A DNA stretch of 39,443 bases from assembly GCA_963169045.1 (NCBI GenBank), contig CAUJDF010000055.1, positions 1 to 39,443 of the forward strand, written 5' to 3'. This DNA comes from Myxococcota bacterium (GTDB lineage Bacteria; Myxococcota_A; Bradymonadia; UBA7976; UBA1532). A model generated the notes under the pieces. That model was not told the DNA's origin, made no database searches, and saw only the letters and a list, made by a program, of their open reading frames with translations. Position 1 is the first letter of the stretch. Each line of letters begins with the position of its first letter. Made by a program: the position numbers and the translations under genes. Below, one piece after another: positions 19,199-29,068 of this stretch.

Positions 19199-20271
19199 GG
19201 CAGCCTCGCCACCCGGTCGCGCAGCCAGTGGTCGGCGAGCACGAGCGCCGCCATCGCCTCGACGATGGGCACGGCGCGCGGGACCACGCACGGGTCGTGG
19301 CGGCCGCGCCCGGTGAGCGTCGTCTCGCGGCCCTCGGCGTCGACGGTCGCCTGCGGCTTCATGATCGTCGCCACCGGCTTGAAGGCGACGCGAAAGATAA
19401 TGTCCATGCCATTGCTGATGCCACCCTGGATGCCGCCCGAGTGGTTGGTGCGCGTGCGTATCCCCTCGTCGGAACTGAAGAATTCGTCGTTGTGTTCCGA
19501 GCCGCGCAGGCGGGTGCCCGCGAAGCCCGAGCCATACTCGAATCCCTTCACGGCGTTGATCGAGAGCATCGCACGGCCGAGGTCGGCGTGGAGCTTGTCG
19601 AAGACGGGCTCGCCGAGGCCGGCGGGGACGCCGCGCGCCACGCCGGCCACGACGCCGCCGAGCGTGTCGCCGTCCTTCCGCGCGGCGTCGATGGCGGCGA
19701 TCATGCGCGCGGCGACCGCCGGGTCGGGGCAGCGCACGATGTTCGACTCCGTCGCCGACGGATCGGCGGGCGTCCCGGCGTAGTCGACGTCGCCCACCTG
19801 CGCGACCCAGGCGTGCACCGCGATGCCCTGCGTGCGCAGCAGCAGCTTGGCGACGGCGCCGGCAAGCACGCGCGCCGCGGTCTCGCGCGCCGACGAGCGC
19901 CCGCCGCCGCGCGGGTCCCGGTGGCCGTACTTGGCCTGGTACGTGTAGTCGGCGTGCGAGGGCCGGAACGCCTGCGCGATCTCGGCGTAGTCGCGCGGGC
20001 GCTGGTCCTCGTTGGCGAGGATCGCGGCGATGGGCGTGCCGGTCGTGCGCCCCTCGTGCACCCCCGAGAGGAAACGCGCGCGGTCGCTCTCCCGGCGCTG
20101 CGTCGTGATCCTCGACTGCCCGGGGCGGCGCCGGTCGAGCTCCGCCTGCACGAAGTCGAGGTCGAGCGCGAGGCCCGCCGGGCAGCCGTCGATGACGACG
20201 CCGAGCGCCTCGCCGTGGGACTCGCCGAAGGTCGTCACGCGGAAGAGCGTCCCGAACGTGTTACCGGCCAT
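19195..20271 (-). CDS. aroC: Chorismate synthase
   Basis: A 358-residue FMN-dependent enzyme, normal length, that makes chorismate from EPSP. Family signatures include [18 protein letters not shown] at the start, [14 protein letters not shown] and the FMN-site [15 protein letters not shown] later RGSEHNDEF segment and a [11 protein letters not shown] stretch near the end are also present. The ATG at 20269-20271 overlaps the aroB stop by 11 nt. No dedicated flavin reductase domain is attached. It is in the middle of the aromatic run. Confidence 0.97.
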   Translation of the reverse strand: MAGNTFGTLFRVTTFGESHGEALGVVIDGCPAGLALDLDFVQAELDRRRPGQSRITTQRRESDRARFLSGVHEGRTTGTPIAAILANEDQRPRDYAEIAQAFRPSHADYTYQAKYGHRDPRGGGRSSARETAARVLAGAVAKLLLRTQGIAVHAWVAQVGDVDYAGTPADPSATESNIVRCPDPAVAARMIAAIDAARKDGDTLGGVVAGVARGVPAGLGEPVFDKLHADLGRAMLSINAVKGFEYGSGFAGTRLRGSEHNDEFFSSDEGIRTRTNHSGGIQGGISNGMDIIFRVAFKPVATIMKPQATVDAEGRETTLTGRGRHDPCVVPRAVPIVEAMAALVLADHWLRDRVARLP

Positions 20272-21343
20272 CGGCGGCCTCCCGCAGCAGGTCCCAGGCG
20301 GCCGCGAGGTCGTCGCGCGTCACCTCGGGGTCGAGCACGACCTCGCCCGGCCGCCGCAGCAGCACGAAGCGCGTGCGGCCGCCCTTCGACTTCTTGTCGC
20401 GCGTCGTCTTCTCGAAGAGCGCGTCGCGCGCGTCGAGCAGCGGCGGCACGTCGAGCCGCGCCAGCCGCGCGTCGAGCGGCGGCCGGTCCGCCGCGGCCAT
20501 GTGCCCGCGCACCACGGAGAGCGCGAGGGCGAAGCGCATGCCCCACACGATGGCCTCGCCGTGCCGGTACCCCGCGTAGCCCGTCGCCGCCTCGAGCGCG
20601 TGGCCGAGCGTGTGCCCGAAGTTCAGCGCCTCGCGCACGCCGGTGCGGTCGAGCTCGTCCTGCTCGACGGCGCGGCACTTCCAGCGCAGCGAGGTCTCGA
20701 TGGCCCCGGCCAGCGTCGGCGGGTCGAGCGCCAGGCAGGCGTCGAGGGCGAGGCGCTCGAAGAAGGGCGGATCGTAGACCAGGCCGTACTTCAGCACCTC
20801 GCCGAGGCCGGAGACGAGCTCGCGGCGCGGCAGCGTCGCGAGCAGCGCCGTGTCGCAGACGACGAGCGCCGGCTGGTGGAAGGCGCCGATGAGGTTCTTG
20901 CCGGCCTCGTGGTTGATCGCGGTCTTGCCGCCGACGGCGCTGTCGACCTGGGCGAGCAGCGTCGTCGGCACGCCCACCCAGTCGATGCCGCGCAGGTACG
21001 TCGCGGCGACGAAGCCCGCCGCGTCGCCGACCGTCCCGCCGCCGACGGCCACGAGCAGGGCGTCGCGGTCGGCCTTGCGCGCGAGCAGCTCGCCGTAGAG
21101 CGCGTTCACCGCCGCCGGCGTCTTGAGCCCCTCGCCGGCCTCGACGGGCAGCGCGTCGGCGGCCCAGCCGGCCGCCGCGAGCCCGTCCATCACCGCCGTG
21201 CGGGCGTGGGGGCGCGCGACGTCGCAGACGACGAAGGCGCGGCGCGGGCCGTCGAGGAGGCGCGGGATCTCCGCGGCGACGCCGGCCCCGATGTGGATCG
21301 GGTGGTCGCGTCCGCGCAGGCAGAGGTGCAGGGCGCGGCTCAC
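20261..21343 (-). CDS. aroB: 3-dehydroquinate synthase
   Basis: A 360-residue NAD- and metal-dependent enzyme that cyclises DAHP to 3-dehydroquinate. Typical motifs are [13 protein letters not shown] (NAD site), [29 protein letters not shown], the metal ligand GEVLKYGL, and the ligand histidines in [10 protein letters not shown] and YRHGEAI. The GTG start at 21341-21343 overlaps the stop of the aroE-aroK gene as GTGA. Its stop lies inside the start of aroC. Confidence 0.97.
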   Translation of the reverse strand: MSRALHLCLRGRDHPIHIGAGVAAEIPRLLDGPRRAFVVCDVARPHARTAVMDGLAAAGWAADALPVEAGEGLKTPAAVNALYGELLARKADRDALLVAVGGGTVGDAAGFVAATYLRGIDWVGVPTTLLAQVDSAVGGKTAINHEAGKNLIGAFHQPALVVCDTALLATLPRRELVSGLGEVLKYGLVYDPPFFERLALDACLALDPPTLAGAIETSLRWKCRAVEQDELDRTGVREALNFGHTLGHALEAATGYAGYRHGEAIVWGMRFALALSVVRGHMAAADRPPLDARLARLDVPPLLDARDALFEKTTRDKKSKGGRTRFVLLRRPGEVVLDPEVTRDDLAAAWDLLREAADGR

Positions 21344-22641
21344 GGCGCCACCGCCCGCGCGACGGCCTCGGCCACCTGCTCGGGGGCGAGGTCGTCGGTG
21401 TCGATGCGGACGTCGGCCTGCGCGTAGCCGGGGGCGCGCTGCGCCAGAAGGTCGGCGAGCGGCGCCGTGCCGAGCAGCGGGCGGTCCTCTGCGTTGGCGA
21501 GGCGGCGCTCGATCGTCTCGGGCCGCGCCGCGAGGTGGACGAGCGTGCCGGCGCGCTTCACCAGCGCGACGTTCTCCGGGTCGAGGAGGGCGCCGCCGCC
21601 GAGCGCCACGACCGCGTCCGGCGTCAGCGCCGCCCGCTCGATGACCGTCCGCTCGAGACGGCGGAACTCCGCCTCGCCGGCCCGGGCGAAGAGGTCGCGC
21701 ACGCTCATGGCCGCCACGTCCCCGACGCGCGCGTCGGTGTCGACGAACGCGCGGCCGAGGCGCGCGGCCAGGGCGAGGCCCGCCGTCGTCTTGCCGGCGC
21801 CCATGAAGCCGCAGAGGAAGAGGGGCGCCGACCCCAGCGTGCGGCGGATGGCCATCTCGAGGTCGCGGTGCACGGGCGGGACGTCGCCGAACCACAGCCC
21901 CCACGTCGCGAGCGCCTGGTGGACGAGCATGGTCAGCCCGTACACCGGCGAGTAGCCGTGACGGCCGGCCTCCCGCAGGAACGTGGTGCGCTCGGGGGTG
22001 TAGACGACGTCGAAGGCGGCGGCCGAGAGCGCCGGATGGGGGAAGGCGAAGAAGCCGCGCGGCGCGTCGGCGCCGCCCATGCCGAGCGACGTGGCGTTGA
22101 CCAGCAGCGTGGTCTCGGTCCACGGTGGGCCGACGTCGAAGCGCGTCTCCGGGAACAGCGGGGCGAAGTGCGCCACGAGCGCCGCCGCGCGCGCCACGTC
22201 GCGGTTCGCGACGTGCACGAAGTCCGCGCCCGTCTCGCCGAGGGCGCACAGGACGGCGCGCGCCGCGCCGCCGGCGCCCCAGACCTGCACCGTCGTCCGG
22301 TCGCGCCAGCCCAGCGCCGCCCGCACCGCCGCCACGTCCGTGTTGTGACCGCGCAGGCGGCCGTCGCGCGCGACGACCGCGTTCACGGCGCCCACGGCGC
22401 GCGCGGCCGGCGACAGCTCGTCGAGCAGCGGGACGATGGCCTCCTTGTGCGGCAGCGTGACGTTCATCCCGACGAACGCCGGGTTCGCGCGCGCGGCGGC
22501 GACGAACGCCGCGAGCTCGCCGGGCGCGACCTCGTGCGCGCGATAGTCGAGGTCCACGCCGAGCCGCTCGCGCAGCCACGCGAAGATGGCCGGCGAGCGC
22601 GAGTGCGCGACCGGCTGCCCGATGACGAACGCTTCACGCAT
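21340..22641 (-). CDS. aroE-aroK: Bifunctional shikimate dehydrogenase - shikimate kinase
   Basis: A 433-residue fusion covering two consecutive pathway steps. Residues 1-262 are shikimate dehydrogenase: SRSPAIF near 14-20, catalytic K66 in NVTLPHKE, N100-T101-D102, and the NADP-site GAGGAARA at 122-129. Residues 270-433 are shikimate kinase: P-loop GFMGAGKTT at 278-286, the metal/shikimate motif DTD at 301-303, a GGG in the shikimate site near 348-350 and the lid arginine in EDRPLL. The linker is only about ten residues. The ATG at 22639-22641 has GGAAGG 8 nt upstream. An upstream in-frame GTG at 22723-22725 would add 28 residues that look non-coding. It overlaps aroB by GTGA. Fusions of E then K are uncommon as far as I know. 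Confidence 0.94.
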   Translation of the reverse strand: MREAFVIGQPVAHSRSPAIFAWLRERLGVDLDYRAHEVAPGELAAFVAAARANPAFVGMNVTLPHKEAIVPLLDELSPAARAVGAVNAVVARDGRLRGHNTDVAAVRAALGWRDRTTVQVWGAGGAARAVLCALGETGADFVHVANRDVARAAALVAHFAPLFPETRFDVGPPWTETTLLVNATSLGMGGADAPRGFFAFPHPALSAAAFDVVYTPERTTFLREAGRHGYSPVYGLTMLVHQALATWGLWFGDVPPVHRDLEMAIRRTLGSAPLFLCGFMGAGKTTAGLALAARLGRAFVDTDARVGDVAAMSVRDLFARAGEAEFRRLERTVIERAALTPDAVVALGGGALLDPENVALVKRAGTLVHLAARPETIERRLANAEDRPLLGTAPLADLLAQRAPGYAQADVRIDTDDLAPEQVAEAVARAVAP

Positions 22642-22741
22642 GCGCGTCGCCTTCCCGGCGTCGGCCGGGTCGAGGCCGGGGACGCGCGGCGGCGCGGCCC
22701 GAGCCGAGGTGGTCACGGTCTGCACCGCGCGAGGGCGTCAT
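22634..22741 (-). CDS. Possible 35-codon ORF bridging aroA and aroE-aroK
   Basis: This ORF starts with ATG 7 nt after the aroA stop and ends in a TGA that overlaps the aroE-aroK start by 8 nt. The peptide is Arg/Gly/Pro-rich (MTPSRGADRDHLGSG...) and matches nothing I know. Its main interest is position: it would carry ribosomes across one of only two sizeable gaps in the operon. Arg-rich frames arise by chance in DNA this G+C-rich, so it may not be a functional protein. Confidence 0.2.
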   Translation of the reverse strand: MTPSRGADRDHLGSGRAAARPRPRPGRRREGDAHA

Positions 22742-22748
22742 CGGCCGC

Positions 22749-24029
22749 TCACGTCGTGAGGTCGCGCAGGGTGTCGAAGAACGCCGGGTAGGAGATGCCG
22801 ACGCACTCCGACCCGTGCACGACGGTCTCCCCGTCGGCGACGAGCGCCGCGATGCTGAACGCCATGGCGATGCGGTGGTCGTGGAAGCTGTCGATCGCCG
22901 CGCCGCGCAGCGCGCCGCCGCCCTCGACGACGAAGCCGTCGGGGCGCGTCTCGATGCGGCCGCCCATCGCGCGCAGGTTCGTGGCCACGGCCTCGATGCG
23001 GTCCGTCTCCTTCACGCGCAGCTCCTCGGCGCCCGACACGCTCGTCTCGCCCTCGGCCTGGCTGGCGAGCACGGCGAGCATCGGCAGCTCGTCGATGAGC
23101 GAGGGGACCTCGTCGGGGGCGACGACGACGCCGCGCAGCGCGCCCTGGCGGACCACCATGCGGCCCACGGGCTCGGGATGCGCCTCGGTGACCTCGACGC
23201 GGACGTCGGCGCCCATGCGCTCGAGGACGCGCAGGAAGCCGGTGCGCGTCGGGTTGAGCGACACGCGCTCGAGCTCGACATGGCCGCCGGGGACGAGGCA
23301 CGCGGCGGCCATCCAGAAGGCGGCGGTCGACGGATCGCCGGGCACGTGGACGCGGGCCGCGCGCAGGCGCTGGTCGCCGGGCACCTCGACCCTGCCCGGC
23401 GCCACCTCGACGGCGCCGCCGAAGTGCGGCAGCAGGCGCTCGGTGTGGTCGCGCGAGCCGACCTCGCCGGTGACGCGCGTGCGGCCGGACGCGGAGATGC
23501 CCGCCAGCAGGATGGCCGTCTTGATCTGGGCGCTGGCGATCTTCAGCGCGTAGTCGATGCCGTGCAGGCGGGTGCCGTGGACCGTCAGGGGGGCGCAGTC
23601 GCCGTTCGTCAGGTCGAAACGCGCGCCCATGCGCACGAGCGGCTCGGCGACGCGCCGCATGGGCCGGCGCACGAGCGAGGCGTCGCCGGTGAGCGTGGCC
23701 GCGACGCCGCGCCCGGCGAGCACGCCCATGAGCACGCGCATCGTGGTGCCGGAGTTGCCGCAGTCGAGGACGCCCTCGGGCGTCGAGAAGCCGCGGCCGC
23801 CGATCCCGTCGACGAACGTGGAGGCGCCCTCGCGCGCGATCGCGACGCCGAGCGCGCGCAGGCAGCGCGCGGTCGACTGCACGTCGCCGCTCTCGAGCAG
23901 GTCGACGACCTCGGTGCGTCCTTCGGCGAGCGCGCCGAGGATGAGGCCGCGGTGGGAGATCGACTTGTCGCCGGGCAGGCGCGGGCGGCCGCCGAAGCGG
24001 GCCGCGCGGGAGAGGGTGGTGGTGGGCAT
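22749..24029 (-). CDS. aroA: 3-phosphoshikimate 1-carboxyvinyltransferase (EPSP synthase)
   Basis: A 426-residue enzyme joining PEP and shikimate 3-phosphate. The start LPGDKSISHRGLILGALAEG and the GNSGTTMRVLMG segment resemble the Bacillus/CP4 group (class II-like) more than the E. coli enzyme, which has LPGSKSVSNR and GNAGTAMR. The Gly whose change to Ala gives glyphosate tolerance in CP4 is still Gly here. Catalytic elements SLIDELPMLAVLA and EELRVKETDRI plus HDHRIAMAF near the end are intact. The gene starts 8 nt after the trpA stop, joining the trp block to the common-pathway block. Confidence 0.96.
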   Translation of the reverse strand: MPTTTLSRAARFGGRPRLPGDKSISHRGLILGALAEGRTEVVDLLESGDVQSTARCLRALGVAIAREGASTFVDGIGGRGFSTPEGVLDCGNSGTTMRVLMGVLAGRGVAATLTGDASLVRRPMRRVAEPLVRMGARFDLTNGDCAPLTVHGTRLHGIDYALKIASAQIKTAILLAGISASGRTRVTGEVGSRDHTERLLPHFGGAVEVAPGRVEVPGDQRLRAARVHVPGDPSTAAFWMAAACLVPGGHVELERVSLNPTRTGFLRVLERMGADVRVEVTEAHPEPVGRMVVRQGALRGVVVAPDEVPSLIDELPMLAVLASQAEGETSVSGAEELRVKETDRIEAVATNLRAMGGRIETRPDGFVVEGGGALRGAAIDSFHDHRIAMAFSIAALVADGETVVHGSECVGISYPAFFDTLRDLTT

Positions 24030-24037
24030 CACGGTTC

Positions 24038-24783
24038 CTACGGGCGCTTGAACCCCGCGAGCGAGCGTACCATTTCGCGAATTCGGCCGACCGCGTCGCC
24101 GCCCTCCGCGATCGCGCGGACGAAGGCGCTCCCGACGACGACGCCGTCGGCGAAGCGGGCGACCTCGGCCGCCTGCTCGGGGGTGGAGATGCCGAATCCG
24201 ACGGCGATCGGCTTGTCGGTGACCTCGCGCAGACGCGCCACCTCCGCCGCCAGCGTGGACGACAGCGCGGCGCGCTCGCCCGTCACGCCGGCCCGCGAGA
24301 CGTAATACACGAAGCCGGTGGAGGCCTCGGCGATGCGCCGCAGACGCGCCGGCGAGGTGGTCGGCGAGGCGAGGAAGACCGTCTTCACCCCCGCCTCGGC
24401 CATGGCCTCGCGGTGCTCGTCGGCCTCTTCGGGCGGCAGGTCGACGACGAGGGCGGCGTCGACGCCGTGCGCGCGGGCGGCGGCGGCGAAGCGGCGAAAA
24501 CCGAGGCGGAACACGGGGTTGAGGTACGTGAAGAGCACGAGGCCGAGCCGCGGGTGGCGCGACTTGATGCGGGCGGCGAGCGCGAGCACGTCGGTCAGCG
24601 TGACGTGCGTCGCGGCGCGCTCCGAGGCGGCCTGGATGACGGGGCCGTCGGCGATGGCGTCCGAGAAGGGGACGCCGAGCTCGACGACGTCCGCGTCCTC
24701 CTCGGCGAGGGCGTCGACGAAGCGCTCCGTGTCGGCGAGTGAGGGGTCGCCGGCGACGACGAAGGGGATGAAGGCGCCGCGGG

Positions 24784-24790
<7 letters not shown>
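24038..24790 (-). CDS. trpA: Tryptophan synthase alpha subunit
   Basis: A 250-residue TIM-barrel subunit that cleaves indole-glycerol phosphate. The catalytic Glu and Asp lie in ELGVPFSD and AIADGP; the common PFSDP is PFSDA here. Other motifs are [25 protein letters not shown] and the phosphate-site GFGIST with VVGSAFV. The ATG at 24788-24790 overlaps the trpB stop by 7 nt. It should form the usual alpha-beta complex with the TrpB encoded upstream. Confidence 0.96.
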
Positions 24791-25940
<1,150 letters not shown>

Positions 25941-25944
<4 letters not shown>

Positions 25945-26069
25945 GGGGCCTCCTGACGGTGCGGGTCGAAGGAGCGAAACCGCGGCGCGGCGCGATCGAT
26001 GCCCGGGTCCACGCGGCCGCCCGTCGCCGGGCGTCGGCGAGGGGACCGCTTCGCGTCGCGATGGCTCAC
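25941..26069 (-). CDS. Possible 42-codon ORF bridging trpF and trpB
   Basis: A GTG at 26067-26069 overlaps the trpF TGA as GTGA, and the ORF ends in a TGA that overlaps the trpB GTG in the same way. It therefore fills the 121-bp trpF-trpB gap exactly, with the same junction used elsewhere in the operon. The peptide is Arg/Pro-rich ([19 protein letters not shown]...) and is not recognised. Part of it derives from a repeat of the trpF 3' end. It could be a coupling ORF, a decayed gene end or chance. Confidence 0.3.
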
Positions 26070-26087
26070 GCGGCCTCCCGTCGCAGG
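26010..26087. repeat. 21-bp direct repeat at the trpF 3' end
   Basis: The segment at 26067-26087, which encodes the last residues and stop of trpF on the minus strand, recurs at 26010-26030 with 19 of 21 bases identical. The period is 57 bp, a whole number of codons, so the copy stays in phase within the small bridging ORF. Confidence 0.6.
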
Positions 26088-26740
26088 GGGCCGAAGAAGC
26101 GGGCCAGCCTCGCGGCGCACTTGAGGCCGGGGGCGGTCTCGACGGCGCTCGACAGGTCGAGGGCCCAGGGGCGGACCGCGGTGATCGCGGCGCGCGCGTT
26201 GTCGGCGTTCAGGCCGCCGGCCAGGATCACGCGGCCGGGGACGGTGGCGGCGAGCCCCCAGTCCGCGCGGCGGCCGGTGCCGCCGTGATGCGCGGGGTCC
26301 CAGGCGTCGACGAGGACGGCGTCGCACTCGTAATCGTCGACGCGCAGGTCGGTGGTGGTCCGTGGGCGAAATGCCTTGAAGATCAGCGTGTTCGGGAGCT
26401 GGTCGCGCACGCGGGCGACGTCGGCGGGCGTCTCGTCGCCGTGGAGTTGGACGGCGTCGAGGCCGGCGGCGCGGACCGTGGCGGCCACGGACGCCGGCGG
26501 CGCGTCGACGAACACGCCCACCTTGAGCGGGCCGGGGACGGCGTCGGCGATTCGGCGCGCGGCGTCGGCGGCGACGCACCGCCGGCTCGCCGGGTGGAAG
26601 ACGAAGCCGAGCGCCCAGGCCCCCAGGTCGGCCGCGGCGCGGGCGTCCTCCACCCGCGTCAGCCCGCAGATCTTCACGCGGACCGACGCTGCGCCCGCGG
26701 CGCGGGCGTCCTCGACGCGCACGTGGCCCCGGAGCGTCAC
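26066..26740 (-). CDS. trpF: Phosphoribosylanthranilate isomerase
   Basis: A 224-residue TIM-barrel enzyme of the tryptophan pathway. The catalytic Cys is C25 in VKICGLT. QLHGDE, the VDAW segment and the [10 protein letters not shown] phosphate-site loop are typical. Compared with normal TrpF there is an N-terminal extension of about 20 residues that looks like a copy of the next segment: RVEDARAA occurs at residues 8-15 and again at 29-36. The matching DNA shows a 19-bp exact repeat at 26632-26650 and 26695-26713, period 63. The ATG at 26738-26740 overlaps the trpC stop as ATGA, which favours the extended form. A GTG just before the KICGLT segment could be the ancestral start. Confidence 0.94.
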   Translation of the reverse strand: MTLRGHVRVEDARAAGAASVRVKICGLTRVEDARAAADLGAWALGFVFHPASRRCVAADAARRIADAVPGPLKVGVFVDAPPASVAATVRAAGLDAVQLHGDETPADVARVRDQLPNTLIFKAFRPRTTTDLRVDDYECDAVLVDAWDPAHHGGTGRRADWGLAATVPGRVILAGGLNADNARAAITAVRPWALDLSSAVETAPGLKCAARLARFFGPLRREAA

Positions 26741-27498
26741 GCGCGCGCCTCCGCGAGCAGGCGCGCGAGCGCCGCGCCGGGGTCGGGCTGCCGCATGAGC
26801 GAGCTGCCGACGAGCATCGCCGCGAAGCCGGCCTGCGCCAGCGCCCGGGCCTCGGCGCCCGTCCGGATGCCGCTCTCGGCGACGAGCGTCGCCCCCGGCG
26901 CCCGCGGGGCGAGGCGGTGCGACGTCGCGAGATCCACCTGAAGCGTCTTCAGGTCGCGGTTGTTGATGCCGACGAGCGTGGCGCCGAACGCGCGCGCGTC
27001 TTCCAGCTCCGCCTCGTCGTGGACCTCGACGAGGACGCCGAGGCCGAGCGCGCGGGCCTCGGCGTACAGCGCGGCGGCGCGCGCGCGGCCGAGCAGCGCC
27101 ACGATGAGCAGCACCGCGTCCGCGCCGGCGTCGAGCGCCTCGTGCAGCTGGTACGCGTCGACGACGAAGTCCTTCATGAGGAGCAGCGCCTCGGGGTACG
27201 CCGCGCGCACGCGCCGCAGGTCGTCGTGGCTGCCGCCGAAGTGCGCGCGCTCGGTGAGCACCGAGATCGCGGTGGCGCCGGCGCGCAGGTAGCCGGCGGC
27301 GATGCCGGCGGGATCCTCGCGCTCGCGCAGCGCGCCCTCCGACGGGCTGCGGAACTTGATCTCGGCGATGGCGCGGAAGGCCCCGCCGAACGCGGCCTCG
27401 AACGGCCCCGGCGGGCGTCGGCGCAGCGCGCCGAGCGGGCGGCGCCGGCGCGCGAGGTCCTCGCGGACGGCGGCGGCGATGCGCTCGAGGACGCTCAT
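26737..27498 (-). CDS. trpC: Indole-3-glycerol-phosphate synthase
   Basis: A 253-residue TIM-barrel enzyme, normal length and not fused to TrpF. AEIKFRSPSEG carries the first catalytic lysine, LLMKDFVVDAYQ the second. VEVHDEAELE, VGINNRDLKTLQVD, VAESGIRT and MLVGSSLMR complete the family pattern. The ATG at 27496-27498 overlaps the trpD stop, and its own stop overlaps trpF, both as ATGA. Confidence 0.97.
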   Translation of the reverse strand: MSVLERIAAAVREDLARRRRPLGALRRRPPGPFEAAFGGAFRAIAEIKFRSPSEGALREREDPAGIAAGYLRAGATAISVLTERAHFGGSHDDLRRVRAAYPEALLLMKDFVVDAYQLHEALDAGADAVLLIVALLGRARAAALYAEARALGLGVLVEVHDEAELEDARAFGATLVGINNRDLKTLQVDLATSHRLAPRAPGATLVAESGIRTGAEARALAQAGFAAMLVGSSLMRQPDPGAALARLLAEARA

Positions 27499-28502
27499 GC
27501 CGCGCGCGCCGTCTCGAAGAGCGCCCAGGCGCGCCCGGTGTCGATGGCGTGGCCCGCGAGGCGCGCGCCGTCGGTCCAGTCCGCCGCCGCGCCGGCGATC
27601 ACGAGGGCCGCGCCGGCGTTGAGCAAGACGAGGTCGCGCCTCGGGCCGCGCTCCTCTCCGCGCAGGATCGACGTCAGGATGGCCGCGTTCTCGGCGGGGC
27701 CGCCGCCGGCCACCGCCAGGCGCGGGGCCGGGCGCAGGCCGAAGTCGGCCGGTTCCAGCGTGATTTCGCGGATCTCCCCGTCCGTCAGGCGGGCGGCCAG
27801 CGTCGGCCCGGCGAGGCTCAGCTCGTCGAGGCCGTCGACGCCGCGCACGACGAGCGCCTCGCGCATGCCGCGGCCGCGCAACACCTCGGCGGTGCGGACG
27901 ACGAGGTCGGCGTCGTACACGCCGACGAGCTGCCGGTCGAGCGCCACCGGGTTCAGCAGCGGGCCCATCGCGTTGAAGACGGTGCGCATGCCGAGGCTGC
28001 GGCGGATGGGTCCGAGCGCCGTCAGCGCCGGGTGGAAGGCCGGCGCGAACAGGAACGCGATGCCGTGCGCGCGCAGGCGGGCCGCGGCCTTCGCCGGATC
28101 GGCCTCGATGGCGAAGCCGAGCGCCTCGAGCACGTCGAAGCTCCCGGAGCGGCTCGAGACGGAGCGGTTGCCGTGCTTGGCGACGTGGACGCCGCAGCTC
28201 GCGAGGATGAACGCGACCGTCGTCGACACGTTGAAGGTGCCGGCGTAGTCGCCGCCGGTGCCGCAGACGTCCATCACGACGGCGTCGTCCGGCCGCTCGA
28301 CGCGGACGGCGCGCCGCTGCAGGCAGTCGACGAAGCCGAGCAGCTCGTCGAGCGTCTCGGCGCGGAAGCGCAGCGCCATGAGGAGCGCGCCGATCTGCGC
28401 CGGCGACGCGTTGTCGATGAGGGTGGACATCGTGCGCTCCGCCTCGTCGCGGGTCAGCGTGCCGCCGGCGAGGCGGATGTCCAAGGCTTCGGCGAGCGTC
28501 AT
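27495..28502 (-). CDS. trpD: Anthranilate phosphoribosyltransferase
   Basis: A 335-residue enzyme that transfers phosphoribose from PRPP to anthranilate. The PRPP loop is DVCGTGGDYAGTFNVST. The anthranilate-site segments KHGNRSVSSRSGSFDVLEALG, FAPAFHPA, RRSLGMRTVFNAMGPLLNP and the GVDGLDE metal site are all present. It is free-standing rather than fused to TrpG. Both ends overlap their neighbours as ATGA. Confidence 0.97.
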   Translation of the reverse strand: MTLAEALDIRLAGGTLTRDEAERTMSTLIDNASPAQIGALLMALRFRAETLDELLGFVDCLQRRAVRVERPDDAVVMDVCGTGGDYAGTFNVSTTVAFILASCGVHVAKHGNRSVSSRSGSFDVLEALGFAIEADPAKAAARLRAHGIAFLFAPAFHPALTALGPIRRSLGMRTVFNAMGPLLNPVALDRQLVGVYDADLVVRTAEVLRGRGMREALVVRGVDGLDELSLAGPTLAARLTDGEIREITLEPADFGLRPAPRLAVAGGGPAENAAILTSILRGEERGPRRDLVLLNAGAALVIAGAAADWTDGARLAGHAIDTGRAWALFETARAA

Positions 28503-29068
28503 GCGGCGGCCTCGAGGAAGCGGCGCACGAGCTGCGGCCCGCGGCGCGTGGCGATCGACTCCGGGTGGAACTGCACGCCTTCGACGGGCAGCGAGCGGTG
28601 GCGCAGGCCCATGATCAGGCCGTCCTCGGTCTCGGCGGTGACCTCGAGCGCGGCGGGGAGCGTACGGCGCTCGACGACGAGCGAGTGGTAGCGCGCGGCC
28701 TCGAGGGGGCCGTCGAGGCCGGCGAACACGCCGAGGCCGCGGTGCAGGATGCGCGACAGCTTGCCGTGGCGCGGGCGCGGCGCGCGGACGACGCGGCCGC
28801 CGAACGCCTGCCCGATCGACTGGTGGCCGAGGCAGACGCCGAGGATGGGCGCGAAGCCGGCGAGGCGGCGCACCACCTCGAGCGTGATGCCCGCCGAGTC
28901 GGGGTTGCCGGGGCCCGGCGAGAGGACGATGCCGCGCGGCCGCAGCGCGCGGACCTCGTCGACGGTGATCGCGTCGTTGCGGACCACGCGGCACTCGCGG
29001 CCGAGCGCCTCGATGCACTGCTTCAGGTTGAAGGTGAACGAGTCGTAGTTGTCGACGAGCAGGATCAT
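28499..29068 (-). CDS. trpG: Anthranilate synthase glutamine amidotransferase subunit
   Basis: A 189-residue class I amidotransferase that supplies ammonia to TrpE. The nucleophile is C79 in GVCLGHQSIGQAFGG. H168 and E170 (VQFHPES) complete the triad. LSPGPGNP is the oxyanion-region motif. TrpG and PabA cannot be told apart by sequence alone, and it may serve both anthranilate and folate synthesis, as in some bacteria. Its coupled position after trpE (ATGA) and before trpD supports the tryptophan role. Confidence 0.96.
   Translation of the reverse strand: MILLVDNYDSFTFNLKQCIEALGRECRVVRNDAITVDEVRALRPRGIVLSPGPGNPDSAGITLEVVRRLAGFAPILGVCLGHQSIGQAFGGRVVRAPRPRHGKLSRILHRGLGVFAGLDGPLEAARYHSLVVERRTLPAALEVTAETEDGLIMGLRHRSLPVEGVQFHPESIATRRGPQLVRRFLEAAA

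Noticed and set aside
22642-22725. Longer aroE-aroK start at the GTG near 22725
   Set aside because: The added 28 residues have no family similarity and a poor ribosome-binding site, while the ATG at 22641 directly precedes the conserved first strand.
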